A stretch of 43,993 bases of DNA from Sulfurovum sp. (GCA_027062365.1 JAMOTK010000028.1:1-43993), one strand, 5' to 3'. Positions 17,047 to 24,412 are shown, counted from the stretch's first letter. Notes: generated by a model not told the origin, from the letters alone. Numbers and translations: made by a program.

Positions 17047-17841
17047 CTAACCACATTTACCAGGGGCACATTTCATACCATTAAATTTACCCGAAAACGT
17101 GTCTGCATCTTCATTGATACCCTCACTATGCATCTTATCCATCATACTTTTCATCTCTTCAGGATGGACGATAAATTGATAACTTTTGGCTAAAGTAAAG
17201 AGACCATAGACGATGATAAGCAAAGCAGAAAGCTTCATCATCGTATGACGTAACGACCCTTTTTGCAAAAATTTACTCACAAACCCTAAGAAAAATAGGG
17301 CAGGGATAGTCGCCAACCCAAAAGTCGCCATCACAAGCATCCCACTGAAAGGATTGGCAGTACTCGCAGCAAAAATAGCAAAAGTATACACCAATCCACA
17401 AGGGATAATCCCATTGAGCATCCCTAAAAAATAAAAACTTTTATAAGATTTGGAAGCAATGAGCTTTCTAAAGCTTTGTTGATACCAATGATATTTGGAG
17501 ACAGACCACTCTGCTGAGTTTAAAAACTTGATATTACCCAAAAGACTTAACCCTGAGAGCAACATCAAAACACCAGTCAAAGCAAAAAGAATACCTTTCA
17601 TCGTAGGACTAAAAGCCAAAACTTTACCCAAATACCCAAATATCCCACCCAAAAAAGTATAGGTAGTAACACGACCAAAATTATATGCCAAATGAGAAAA
17701 AGTCTCTTGAAGATAAGAAACATTCTGGTCTAACTTCGTAGAAGAATACGCCATAACAATACCCCCACACATCCCAATACAGTGTCCAAAAGACCCTAAA
17801 AATGCCGTGGTTAAAATAATAATAATATCAATATTACCCAT
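17047..17841 (-). CDS. Sulfite exporter TauE/SafE (UreH-like) membrane protein with metal-binding tail
   Basis: This 264-aa integral membrane protein has about six transmembrane helices of the DsbD/TauE/UreH superfamily. The first helix carries the signature FGHCIGMCGGIVMAYSS, and the second repeat has MLNGIIPCGLVYTFAIFAAS, giving the paired Cys/Pro motifs of the group. In many Campylobacterota such proteins are linked to copper delivery for cytochrome oxidase, but the substrate here is not proven. The C-terminal 35 residues contain HPEEMKSMMDKMHSEG and end in MKCAPGKCG, a Met/His/Cys-rich tail suited to binding a soft metal such as copper. It precedes truD on the same strand. Confidence 0.78.
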   Translation of the reverse strand: MGNIDIIIILTTAFLGSFGHCIGMCGGIVMAYSSTKLDQNVSYLQETFSHLAYNFGRVTTYTFLGGIFGYLGKVLAFSPTMKGILFALTGVLMLLSGLSLLGNIKFLNSAEWSVSKYHWYQQSFRKLIASKSYKSFYFLGMLNGIIPCGLVYTFAIFAASTANPFSGMLVMATFGLATIPALFFLGFVSKFLQKGSLRHTMMKLSALLIIVYGLFTLAKSYQFIVHPEEMKSMMDKMHSEGINEDADTFSGKFNGMKCAPGKCG

Positions 17842-17895
17842 ATAAATTATCCATTATGTTGATTTTTAAAACTATAGTATATTTTTGTTAAATTA

Positions 17896-18417
17896 GTATT
17901 AAAATCCAAAAAATCGGCAAATGTTGTAATAAACATCCGTAGGGTGCGATTGCCATCGCACCACCCGTTTCAATCCCCTAAAAATCGGGTCATATTGTAA
18001 TTCCCGTGAAAGGGTAGGAAATCAAATAACCAAAGTTTCAATCCCCTAAAAATCGGGTCATATTGTAATTATACCTGTTGTGCTTGTTAGTACACCGTCG
18101 AAGGTTTCAATCCCCTAAAAATCGGGTCATATTGTAATAATAGATGTGTAGCTCTTAAATACGGAACGAATACGTTTCAATCCCCTAAAAATCGGGTCAT
18201 ATTGTAATCTAAAGTTTCTGCTATTCAGTATTTGGATGGTCTGTTTCAATCCCCTAAAAATCGGGTCATATTGTAATAAAACCAAATTACATAAAACATG
18301 GTTTAATAAGAGGTTTCAATCCCCTAAAAATCGGGTCATATTGTAATCTTAGAAGCTAAAGTGTACTACAAGCAAAAACTAAGTTTCAATCCCCTAAAAA
18401 TCGGGTCATATTGTAAT
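17896..18417 (-). CRISPR. Type III CRISPR array: 7 perfect repeats plus 1 decayed repeat
   Basis: Seven identical 35-bp repeats start at 17967, 18035, 18104, 18174, 18243, 18313 and 18383. They begin GTTTCAATCCCCTAAAAATC and end GGGTCATATTGTAAT. The six spacers are 33-35 bp. Read on the minus strand each repeat ends in ATTGAAAC, the classic eight-base 5' handle of type III crRNAs, so transcription runs right to left and the leader lies above 18417. A decayed eighth repeat at 17896-17930 matches 25 of 35 bases and encloses a further 36-bp spacer (17931-17966). Cas6, encoded at the far end of the island, should process the transcript. No spacer matches any other part of the window that I could see. 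Confidence 0.97.
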
Positions 18418-18530
18418 AGCTCTTTCACCCCATTTCTAGGGCTTGGCTATTCTTAAAAAAAACTTTAATCCAAAATAACAGTAAAATGTTAAAAATCTCT
18501 TTTAAATATATAAATTATTTTACACTAATT
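18418..18530 (-). promoter_or_regulatory. Putative CRISPR leader
   Basis: This A+T-rich stretch of 113 bases lies between the first-transcribed repeat and the cas2 stop. It is the expected leader position given the repeat orientation, and it contains several A/T runs and TATA-like hexamers. The boundary and promoter are not resolvable by eye. Confidence 0.5.
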
Positions 18531-18812
18531 TTACTTAAATATCAAAGGGTTATGTAGGTCTATGGCTTTGCCTAGAGATATACCTTTGTTTTTGATGCGA
18601 TAGATGCGTATGTCATCGCTTTTTTCATCTATGAGGGCTTCCAAAGATGCTACGAGTATGTCCAATTCTAAGGGGCTGACTTGTTCGTAAAAATAAACGG
18701 ACTTTTGGATACGCATGGTGTATTTTTCTAAGAGCCTTGCTATCTTGGAGAGCCTTTTTTTGTCTGTAATGTCGTAGCAGATTAAAAAATCATGTTTTTT
18801 TCTTGTGCTTAT
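18531..18812 (-). CDS. cas2: Cas2, complete frame but no standard start codon
   Basis: Cas2 pairs with Cas1 in spacer acquisition. The frame encodes a full-length product of 93 residues: STRKKHDFLICYDITDKKRL, then ARLLEKYTMRIQKSVYFYEQ and a C-terminal IRIYRIKNKG strand. The beta1 Asp (CYD) is present. The only in-frame ATG (18716) would remove the whole first strand. Where a start belongs, eight bases after an AAGGAG, there is ATA at 18812-18810, overlapping the cas1 TAA. A former ATGA overlap changed to ATAA would keep the cas1 stop but lose the cas2 start. Translation, if any, must use ATA or the preceding ATT, so the gene may be silent. Confidence 0.75.
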   Translation of the reverse strand: MSTRKKHDFLICYDITDKKRLSKIARLLEKYTMRIQKSVYFYEQVSPLELDILVASLEALIDEKSDDIRIYRIKNKGISLGKAIDLHNPLIFK

Positions 18813-19249
18813 AATAGACTCCTTAAGTGGCTAATCTCTTGGTCTATGGGTCTTTCTATGCTTTGCATGAAGTCCTTAAACTTGACCCATATTTCTTTGC
18901 GTGAGGAATATTTGAGATAGATGCCATTTTTTTTAGCAAAGTCACTGTGTGTGAGAAAGCCTTGGTCAAAGAGTGTAAAAACAAATGCGTTGATGTCTGC
19001 ACGAAAAATCTCCATTAAATCCGAACTCAAAGCATTGTGAGAACGAAAAGGCTTATGCAAAAATCCAATACTCGGCTCAAACCCAAAAGAGAGCAGTCTC
19101 ACAGTAATGAGATGATACACCATCATATAGACAAAAGAGAGCATGGCATTGAGAGGGTCTAGGGGTGGTTGTCTGCTTCTTTTGCCTTTGTGAATGCTTT
19201 TAGGGAGTAGGGTAAAATAATGGCTAAAGTATTCCCTACTCTCTCTTCT
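18809..19249 (-). pseudogene. cas1: Cas1 C-terminal fragment (truncated cas1)
   Basis: Only the C-terminal part of the Cas1 integrase remains. In frame from 19249 the translation reads ESREYFSHYFTLLPKS, then KRSRQPPLDPLNAMLSFVYM, and later GFLHKPFRSHNALSSDLMEI, which holds the conserved His and Asp of the Cas1 active site. The N-terminal beta domain and the catalytic Glu (expected seven residues before YFSHYF, where a TGA now stands) are gone. The first Met is at 19144, giving only 111 aa. The break joins directly to a cas2-like fragment in another frame, so a deletion fused two genes. Spacer integration by this protein is not expected. Confidence 0.85.
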
Positions 19250-19367
19250 TCAAAGGGACTTCTAATGCAGACTTTTGCCCACCTAAAGCATGGTCATACA
19301 CCAATTTACGCACATGATAGGCTCGTTTTGTATCAAATATATCATAGGCGATGATAAAATGCTTCAT
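19236..19367 (-). pseudogene. Second Cas2-like N-terminal fragment
   Basis: This 43-aa reading frame starts MKHFIIAYDIFDTKRAYHVR and continues KLVYDHALGGQKSALEVPL, which matches the beta1-alpha1-beta2 part of a Cas2 protein, including the YD Asp. It stops at 19236-19238 after about half the normal Cas2 length, at the point where the cas1 frame takes over. Its ATG overlaps the stop of a 44-aa ORF (TAATG), so the original operon order was small ORF - cas2-like - cas1 - cas2. The missing Cas2 C-terminus and Cas1 N-terminus indicate one internal deletion. It is distinct in sequence from the complete cas2 frame downstream. Confidence 0.7.
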
Positions 19368-19501
19368 TATAAAGACGCTTTGCTAGGCTTTTTTGTATGT
19401 TTTGCTTTTCTAGTATAGGCTTTTTTAGAGGGTACAGAAGTAGTGTAGCCTCTTGCCTCTTTGCGAATGATGGCTAGTTTGTGTAGGTCTCTAGGTTTCA
19501 T
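19367..19501 (-). CDS. 44-aa basic peptide, unknown
   Basis: This short frame encodes MKPRDLHKLAIIRKEARGYT followed by a Lys/Ser-rich tail (KKAYTRKAKHTKKPSK). It is strongly basic with no membrane segment, which would suit nucleic-acid binding; that is inference. It overlaps the 167-aa gene upstream by 11 bases and ends in TAATG overlapping the cas2-like fragment, so it sits between the unknown cluster and the old adaptation genes in a coupled arrangement. No family is recognised. Confidence 0.4.
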   Translation of the reverse strand: MKPRDLHKLAIIRKEARGYTTSVPSKKAYTRKAKHTKKPSKASL

Positions 19502-19994
19502 GGTTGATACTCTCCTGTATTTGTACTGTAGCCATGTTTGCTTCTTTGAGTTGCACTTTTAGATGATTGAGGTTGCTAGAGATACCGTCTTTAACTTTGA
19601 AGAGTTCTTTTCTTGTATGGACTACAATAGTGATATTTTGTTGGATGCTTCGCTTCATATCTGCTTTGTCGGCATACTTTTTTTGATGAAAAAGCGTGTC
19701 TAGTGTATATTTAGATGCTTTGAGCTGGGCATTGACTTTACTATAGTGATGGCGACTGTTTTTTAGTTCGCTATAGATAGCATCGGCTATTTTGCGTTTG
19801 GCTCTTTTGGCTTTAAAGAGTTTGTCTAATCGGTCTTTTCTTTGTGCGTTGTAAAAGCTACTTTGTAGTGTAGACTTTGATTGTGCGACCTCATTGTTAT
19901 ACTCTCTTCTAGCTGAACGATTTTCACTTTTGGAATCTTCTAAAAGATACGCACCTACACCTACGACTGCTGCTCCTATAATCCATGGTAACAT
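19491..19994 (-). CDS. Membrane-anchored helical protein, unknown
   Basis: This 167-aa protein opens with a transmembrane segment (MLPWIIGAAVVGVGAYLLED) and then is almost entirely charged alpha helix with coiled-coil character through residue 160 (for example LFKAKRAKRKIADAIYSELK and KEANMATVQIQESINHE). An inner-membrane anchor with a cytoplasmic helical stalk is the simplest reading. I recognise no family. It follows the 161-aa gene with a single base between stop and ATG, so the two are surely co-transcribed and probably partner proteins. Its position between csx1 and the cas1/cas2 remains makes it a candidate CRISPR-associated accessory or an unrelated passenger. Confidence 0.6.
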   Translation of the reverse strand: MLPWIIGAAVVGVGAYLLEDSKSENRSARREYNNEVAQSKSTLQSSFYNAQRKDRLDKLFKAKRAKRKIADAIYSELKNSRHHYSKVNAQLKASKYTLDTLFHQKKYADKADMKRSIQQNITIVVHTRKELFKVKDGISSNLNHLKVQLKEANMATVQIQESINHET

Positions 19995-19995
19995 A

Positions 19996-20481
19996 TTATT
20001 TCCCTTCTAATAGTATTTGATTTGATGGAACATGACGCATCAGGTCTAACTTTTGCATCGCTAAATGGTTCTCTTTGTCAATAGACTGATGTGCTATAGC
20101 CATAAGAGTAGGGATGGTCTCTTTGATAGAGAGTGGTATCTCTGGGTTTGACAACATTTTTGTAAGCTCTTCTATCTGTTTGTAGTGATAGTCTCTATGT
20201 TTTGAATCCTTTTTTAACGATTTTGCAATCGTTTTTAGACGGTACATCTCTTGTTTGAAGTTCTTTTTATTTTCATCTAGTGAGAGCTGTAGCCTACGCT
20301 CTATCTCTGCTAGTAGTATCTTGGTTTGTTGTTTTACTTTTATCGTTTCATGCTCTATCATAGCAGTCTCTCTTTTGTAGTCAAAGTAGCGTCCTACTGT
20401 CTTGCCGACTATATCTAAGGGAGCATAGACCTTAGATATGGTGGGTAAGTTGCTTTGTATGGTCATCATTTTATCTTGCAT
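19996..20481 (-). CDS. Helical soluble protein, unknown
   Basis: This 161-aa product has no signal peptide or membrane segment and is predicted from residue pattern to be largely alpha-helical, with a long amphipathic stretch from about 40 to 110 (TIKVKQQTKILLAEIERRLQ and onward). A short N-terminal segment (YAPLDIVGKTVGRYFDYKRE) is the most distinctive part. No family is recognised. It lies one base upstream of the membrane-anchored 167-aa gene and about 85 bases downstream of a 28-aa peptide gene, all on the same strand. Confidence 0.6.
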   Translation of the reverse strand: MQDKMMTIQSNLPTISKVYAPLDIVGKTVGRYFDYKRETAMIEHETIKVKQQTKILLAEIERRLQLSLDENKKNFKQEMYRLKTIAKSLKKDSKHRDYHYKQIEELTKMLSNPEIPLSIKETIPTLMAIAHQSIDKENHLAMQKLDLMRHVPSNQILLEGK

Positions 20482-20566
20482 TTTTTGTCCTTAGTAAATA
20501 GAGTCTTGCGACTACAAAAGAGTATCTCAATAGACACACAGAAGGTGGAAGAAGTGGCAAAAAGCC

Positions 20567-20653
20567 TTACTTGTCGTCAGACAAGACTTCTTTCGCAGTG
20601 ATTGCCGCAGCAACAATAACGATAAGCTGTACACAAAGTGGAATAGGTATCAT
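20567..20653 (-). CDS. 28-aa hydrophobic small protein with strong RBS
   Basis: A short frame encodes MIPIPLCVQLIVIVAAAITA followed by KEVLSDDK. It is a single hydrophobic segment with a charged tail, the layout of a small membrane protein or type I toxin-like peptide. AAGGAG lies four bases upstream of the ATG, stronger than most initiation sites in this window, which argues for real translation. It begins the operon-like run of unknown genes that continues to the cas2-like fragment. The function is unknown. Confidence 0.5.
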   Translation of the reverse strand: MIPIPLCVQLIVIVAAAITAKEVLSDDK

Positions 20654-20698
20654 AAGTTCTCCTTTTTTAAATTTGATAAATATAGTATAGCGTTTAAA

Positions 20699-21256
20699 CT
20701 AGACAAAAATTGTCTTGCAAAGCTTCGGTTTACCGATAATGACTTTGGTTTTAATCACCCCATTAATCTCTCTTTTATAATGATAGCCATCTGCACAATA
20801 GCCCACTATATCTTTGTCTGTCAATTGGGAGGCTAGGGCATTAGATACCAAATATCTCTCTCCACCATTTTGGATAATAAACCTCTCAGCCCCCTCACTC
20901 ACCTCCATCCAACTATGGGCAAAAGTAACTTTAAAAAGATAAGAGAGCATTGTTTTGGTATGTTGTTTGAGAGAGCTACTAAGCGTGTTAGAAAGTGCCA
21001 ATGCCACCATTTTAAGACCTCTTTTTGCCTTATATATCATCACCCCCACAATAGTAGATTGAAAATAGATAACCCTCCACCTAGAAGTATTCATCACAAG
21101 CTCATCAGCAGAAGCAAAAAGCAACCCACCCCGAATATTGGCATAAGCCAACCTAAGAAGCTCAAAAACTTCATCAGCGATATACACTCTCTCAGCCATA
21201 GAGCTAATATCTTCGGTTTGTAATATCTCTAGTGATGTTAAGTTTGTGTAGTTCAT
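20699..21256 (-). CDS. Unknown 185-aa protein, possibly GNAT-like
   Basis: The product has an N-terminal helical region (IADEVFELLRLAYANIRGG), a central two-strand segment (WRVIYFQSTIVGVMIYKAKR), a helix pair, and a C-terminal NGGERYLVSNALASQL ... GYHYKREINGVIKTKVIIG. The strand-helix order and the closing aromatic/basic strand resemble GNAT acyltransferases, but the acetyl-CoA P-loop (Q/RxxGxG/A) is not visible, so this is only a guess at fold. It lies 74 bases downstream of csx1 in the same direction and may belong to the same transcript. A degenerate GNAT or an unrelated fold are equally possible. Confidence 0.55.
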   Translation of the reverse strand: MNYTNLTSLEILQTEDISSMAERVYIADEVFELLRLAYANIRGGLLFASADELVMNTSRWRVIYFQSTIVGVMIYKAKRGLKMVALALSNTLSSSLKQHTKTMLSYLFKVTFAHSWMEVSEGAERFIIQNGGERYLVSNALASQLTDKDIVGYCADGYHYKREINGVIKTKVIIGKPKLCKTIFV

Positions 21257-21330
21257 ACTTGCTCCTATGTTTTATAGGAGAAGTATAGTAGGTTAAGTAG
21301 ACAGATTTTGGGGAGTTAGGGGTGGGTTAG

Positions 21331-22689
21331 TTATTTTGAAGCTTTTTTAATTATTCGTATAGGTTTTAATTTTGGGATAGTGGTTTTCTTTAATGGAGTA
21401 TTTGTAATTTTTTTTTCTATAATATTTTTATATTTAAACATCAACTTTTTCACACTTTTTTTAATATCTGCAAAATTGCCTTTAGAATTAGCATGAGATA
21501 AATTATTCCTTGTATTAGAAATATGCTCAATAATAGTAGCTTCTTGTGTTAAATTTGGGATGCCCTTAAATTTTATTTTTTCTTTAAAATCTTTTGGATA
21601 TGATTTTTGTAATTTATTATAATTATCATAGGTAATCAATTTTTTTTCTTTATATTTTAATTTACAATAATCTTTCCAAGATAAATTTTTAAAAAAATCA
21701 CCAACTTTATACCAATCTTCTTCAAAATATTTTTCAATATCTTCTACTATCTCTTTATGCTCTTTTTTAATTGTAGTTTTTATATACATTCTACTACTTT
21801 CATATAATAGTGATAGTGACAACAGCATATAATTTTTACTACATAAATCTATTGCTAATTTCAAATAAATTTCATATCTTTTTTGTCCATCTTTTAGAGT
21901 AAAATTTTGTTCTATATCATCTCTTAGTTTTTCAGCCATTGATTTAATTGATATATCATCTAACTTATTTAGCTCTTTAATTAATTTTCTTGAACTTTGT
22001 TTAAAAAGATTATTTAAATTAATAGCCATAATATCATTAGAAAAATCATTTAAAGCTATGATTAAATCATTGTATTTTTTTGATGCTATATGATTTGCTA
22101 CTGTATAATTTTTATTAAATGTAGTCAAAATAAAAGATATATTTGCTAACTCTAAATACTCTTTTAAATCTATGATTTCATATAATCCTTTTTCCTTTGG
22201 AGTATGCTTTATCTCTTCTTTAGCAAAAAGAATTTTTTCTATTTTAGAAGTATCTCTAAAGTTAATTATCATTAAATCAATTAGCATTAAAAGTGGTAAA
22301 TGTCTAAATCCATGAGTTACATCAATAATAATTTCATCAAACTCTTCTAATGTATTATTAAATAATTTAAATACCTCTTTAAAATCTTTTTCATCTTCTA
22401 TACCGTACTGTTCTTTATAAGAAAATTTTGATTTTAATGTAGAATATAATTCATCAAATACTGCGTTATTGAAAATTTTTGAATCAGCAGTATAAATTGG
22501 TATAATTTCATATTCTTCACTATATTTATCAATTAATAATGGCAAAGTATTAAAATATTCTTTTTTAGTATTTTCATTACTATTTTCAAAATAATACTCT
22601 GCTATATGTTCTGAATTATTTAATGTAGCTTTATTTTTATCAACATAACCACCTTGTATTCCTAAAATCGTAATCACTGCTTTTGCCAT
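21331..22689 (-). CDS. csx1: Csx1-type CARF-HEPN ribonuclease (DxTHG family)
   Basis: This 452-aa protein is a type III CRISPR ancillary effector of the TM1812/DxTHG group. The N-terminal CARF-like domain (about 1-180) carries DVTHGFRHLP at residues 123-132, the family signature for sensing cyclic oligoadenylate. The C-terminal HEPN domain has the RNase motif Arg394-NNLS-His399 (Rx4H). Established Csx1/Csm6 proteins cleave RNA without sequence specificity when bound to cyclic oligoadenylate made by Cas10. The length matches the family. It is preceded by AAGGGA and lies 12 bases after hepT, ending the fic-WYL-MNT-hepT-csx1 run, so it is probably expressed with those genes rather than directly with csm. 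Confidence 0.88.
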   Translation of the reverse strand: MAKAVITILGIQGGYVDKNKATLNNSEHIAEYYFENSNENTKKEYFNTLPLLIDKYSEEYEIIPIYTADSKIFNNAVFDELYSTLKSKFSYKEQYGIEDEKDFKEVFKLFNNTLEEFDEIIIDVTHGFRHLPLLMLIDLMIINFRDTSKIEKILFAKEEIKHTPKEKGLYEIIDLKEYLELANISFILTTFNKNYTVANHIASKKYNDLIIALNDFSNDIMAINLNNLFKQSSRKLIKELNKLDDISIKSMAEKLRDDIEQNFTLKDGQKRYEIYLKLAIDLCSKNYMLLSLSLLYESSRMYIKTTIKKEHKEIVEDIEKYFEEDWYKVGDFFKNLSWKDYCKLKYKEKKLITYDNYNKLQKSYPKDFKEKIKFKGIPNLTQEATIIEHISNTRNNLSHANSKGNFADIKKSVKKLMFKYKNIIEKKITNTPLKKTTIPKLKPIRIIKKASK

Positions 22690-22701
22690 AATATCCCTTT
22701 T

Positions 22702-23184
22702 TTATTTACTTCCTAAAAAATCAAACTGATTATAACAGTAACTACGTAAACCATCATAAATCGCTATGAGTGTATCTAACTTTGTATAGATGAGGTTAAT
22801 GCTGTCTACTACTTCATCTTGGTTAAAACTATACTCATGGGCTATCTCATTTCTATCGTGTCTTAGCTCCATCCACTCATTTTTAGATAAAAGTTCTAGC
22901 TCTTCAAGACGGTTGAGCCTATCTATAAAAGTCATCTTTTTGACACTCTCACCATTTAACGCTAAGATAGCAGGAAAAATCTTTTCACCCATAGTATCTT
23001 GAAGTTTTGAAAATCTAAAAATCATTTGGTCGATGATACTCATAGATATATCATCCAACTTCTCATACACATCTAAACGCAAAGGCATCATAGTTTGGAG
23101 ATTATTTTTCGCACTAAGTAACCTTTTTTTGTGTTGGTCACATTCATATAGCTTCTCTTTAAAGGTCTGTATTTTATCTCTCAT
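22702..23184 (-). CDS. hepT: HepT-like HEPN ribonuclease toxin (first pair)
   Basis: This 160-aa helical protein is the HEPN partner of the MNT gene just upstream. The active motif RNEIAHEY (Arg111, His116, Tyr118) is the HepT Rx4HxY signature, where Arg and His act in RNA cleavage and Tyr is the residue AMPylated in characterised HepT/MntA systems. FRFSKLQDTMGEKIF near residue 57 is also conserved. Its ATG overlaps the MNT stop (ATGA), showing translational coupling. The order here is antitoxin then toxin, opposite to the second pair in the same island. Confidence 0.85.
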   Translation of the reverse strand: MRDKIQTFKEKLYECDQHKKRLLSAKNNLQTMMPLRLDVYEKLDDISMSIIDQMIFRFSKLQDTMGEKIFPAILALNGESVKKMTFIDRLNRLEELELLSKNEWMELRHDRNEIAHEYSFNQDEVVDSINLIYTKLDTLIAIYDGLRSYCYNQFDFLGSK

Positions 23185-23468
23185 AACGCTACTCCATATT
23201 TGAGGGCTTCTCTCTCAATCAGCCTATTTTTATCTTTAGATATTACTATATCTATCTTCTGTTCTCCTATGTACTCTTGTAATTTCGTTAAAAATTGTAT
23301 TTTTTGCTTGTATTGAAGAGGATTTTTGTCGCTAACGATGTACAAATCTATATCTCCACCCTTTTGTGTATCATCAACACGGCTTCCAAATAGATAAATT
23401 TTGCCATTATCGAATATCTCTTTAAAAGCTTTTTTTATCATCTTTATTTCATAATTAGTTAATCTCAT
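23181..23468 (-). CDS. mntA: MntA-like minimal nucleotidyltransferase antitoxin (first pair)
   Basis: This 95-aa minimal nucleotidyltransferase has the core GSRVDDTQKGGDIDLY, with Gly28-Ser29 and the metal-binding Asp39 and Asp41; a third acidic residue is in KIDIVIS (Asp73). In characterised type VII systems this protein transfers AMP to the Tyr of HepT and neutralises it. It overlaps the WYL gene upstream by three bases and hepT downstream by four bases. The protein is shorter than Shewanella MntA (about 139 aa) but contains the full catalytic core. Confidence 0.85.
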   Translation of the reverse strand: MRLTNYEIKMIKKAFKEIFDNGKIYLFGSRVDDTQKGGDIDLYIVSDKNPLQYKQKIQFLTKLQEYIGEQKIDIVISKDKNRLIEREALKYGVAL

Positions 23469-24412
23469 ATAGAATTATCCTTATGATTATTTAGACCACT
23501 TTGTAACTTCACTTTATACGCTTCTCTAAGCTCTTTTGGTTCTAAGATAATGAGGTCTGGTAGCCATTTTTGGATAAAGGGGAGTATCTCTAAATCTTGG
23601 GTATATTGTACCTCAAATATGATTGAGCCGTCTGCTAACTCCTCTTTAAACTTTTGAGTTGAAAGAAACTTTTTCATGTCCTCTTTGAAGTATTTGGCTA
23701 TGAGAGGCGTGGCTTTGATGGTGGCTGTCTTTTTTTCTATGCCGTAGAGGGTCATGGCGTTTTGTAAATCATTGCTTAAAAATTCTTTATGCTTCTTTAC
23801 TGATGAGGGTTGAAAGTGTTCACTTTTAGAGCCATAATATACTTTATTTATGAAGCTTACTCTGCCAAATTTAAGGTAATCATCACAGTCAACATAGGCA
23901 ATGTACCAGTTATTATCTACAAATACCAATTTAATTGGTTTGAGATTGTCATACTCTTTGTCATCATAAAAAAATGTTATTTTGGTATATTCTCTAGCTT
24001 CTATATTTCTTTTTAGTCTTCTAAACTTTTGGCTTGACTCTATGGTGTTTGTATCTTCAAAAGGGTTGTTTTGAAACAAATATATATCTTTGTCTTTTTG
24101 TGTAAGCTCCTTTAGTTCTGCAAATAGTTCAGGGTCTCCATCGTGAGCCATATTAAAAAACCAACCTATCTCATCAGAGTTATTGAATGACTCTTTGAAA
24201 ATGTCTAAAGGTTTTATGAGTCTATATGTATTTTTTCGTCCTTTCTTTTCTAAAACAATATTATCAAACTCTCTCTCAAACTCTTTGAGTATAAGACTTA
24301 AGTTTTTAACAGACATATTATCTAAAAGCTTTTGCAATTTCTCATCATAACTATCTAGTACTTTTCTAGTATGAAACTCTTCTAAGATTATTTTATATTT
24401 ATTTAATGACAT
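23465..24412 (-). CDS. WYL-domain transcriptional regulator
   Basis: This protein of about 315 aa has an N-terminal DNA-binding region (LNKYKIILEEFHTRKVLDSY, then a predicted winged helix) and a central WYL domain visible at IKLVFVDNNWYIAYVDCDDY, followed by the usual C-terminal extension (LPFIQKWLPDLIILEPKELR). WYL regulators are common in defence islands and CRISPR loci and are thought to sense nucleic-acid or nucleotide ligands. The start at 24412 is preferred over an upstream ATG at 24442 because AAAGGAG sits just before it, inside the fic 3' end. The fic stop overlaps the start, and MNT follows with a three-base overlap. It is a likely regulator of this operon. Confidence 0.85.
   Translation of the reverse strand: MSLNKYKIILEEFHTRKVLDSYDEKLQKLLDNMSVKNLSLILKEFEREFDNIVLEKKGRKNTYRLIKPLDIFKESFNNSDEIGWFFNMAHDGDPELFAELKELTQKDKDIYLFQNNPFEDTNTIESSQKFRRLKRNIEAREYTKITFFYDDKEYDNLKPIKLVFVDNNWYIAYVDCDDYLKFGRVSFINKVYYGSKSEHFQPSSVKKHKEFLSNDLQNAMTLYGIEKKTATIKATPLIAKYFKEDMKKFLSTQKFKEELADGSIIFEVQYTQDLEILPFIQKWLPDLIILEPKELREAYKVKLQSGLNNHKDNSI

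Noticed and set aside
17967-18417. Spacers targeting genes within the window (self-targeting)
   Set aside because: No match to any of the six spacers was seen elsewhere on either strand by eye; a proper search would be needed to exclude partial matches.
18531-18716. Short cas2 starting at the only in-frame ATG
   Set aside because: This would drop the first beta strand and the catalytic Asp; the longer frame with ATA start matches whole Cas2 proteins, so the ATG is internal.
20699-21256. Calling the 185-aa protein a GNAT acetyltransferase outright
   Set aside because: Strand pattern is suggestive but the acetyl-CoA binding motif is not visible; kept as unknown.
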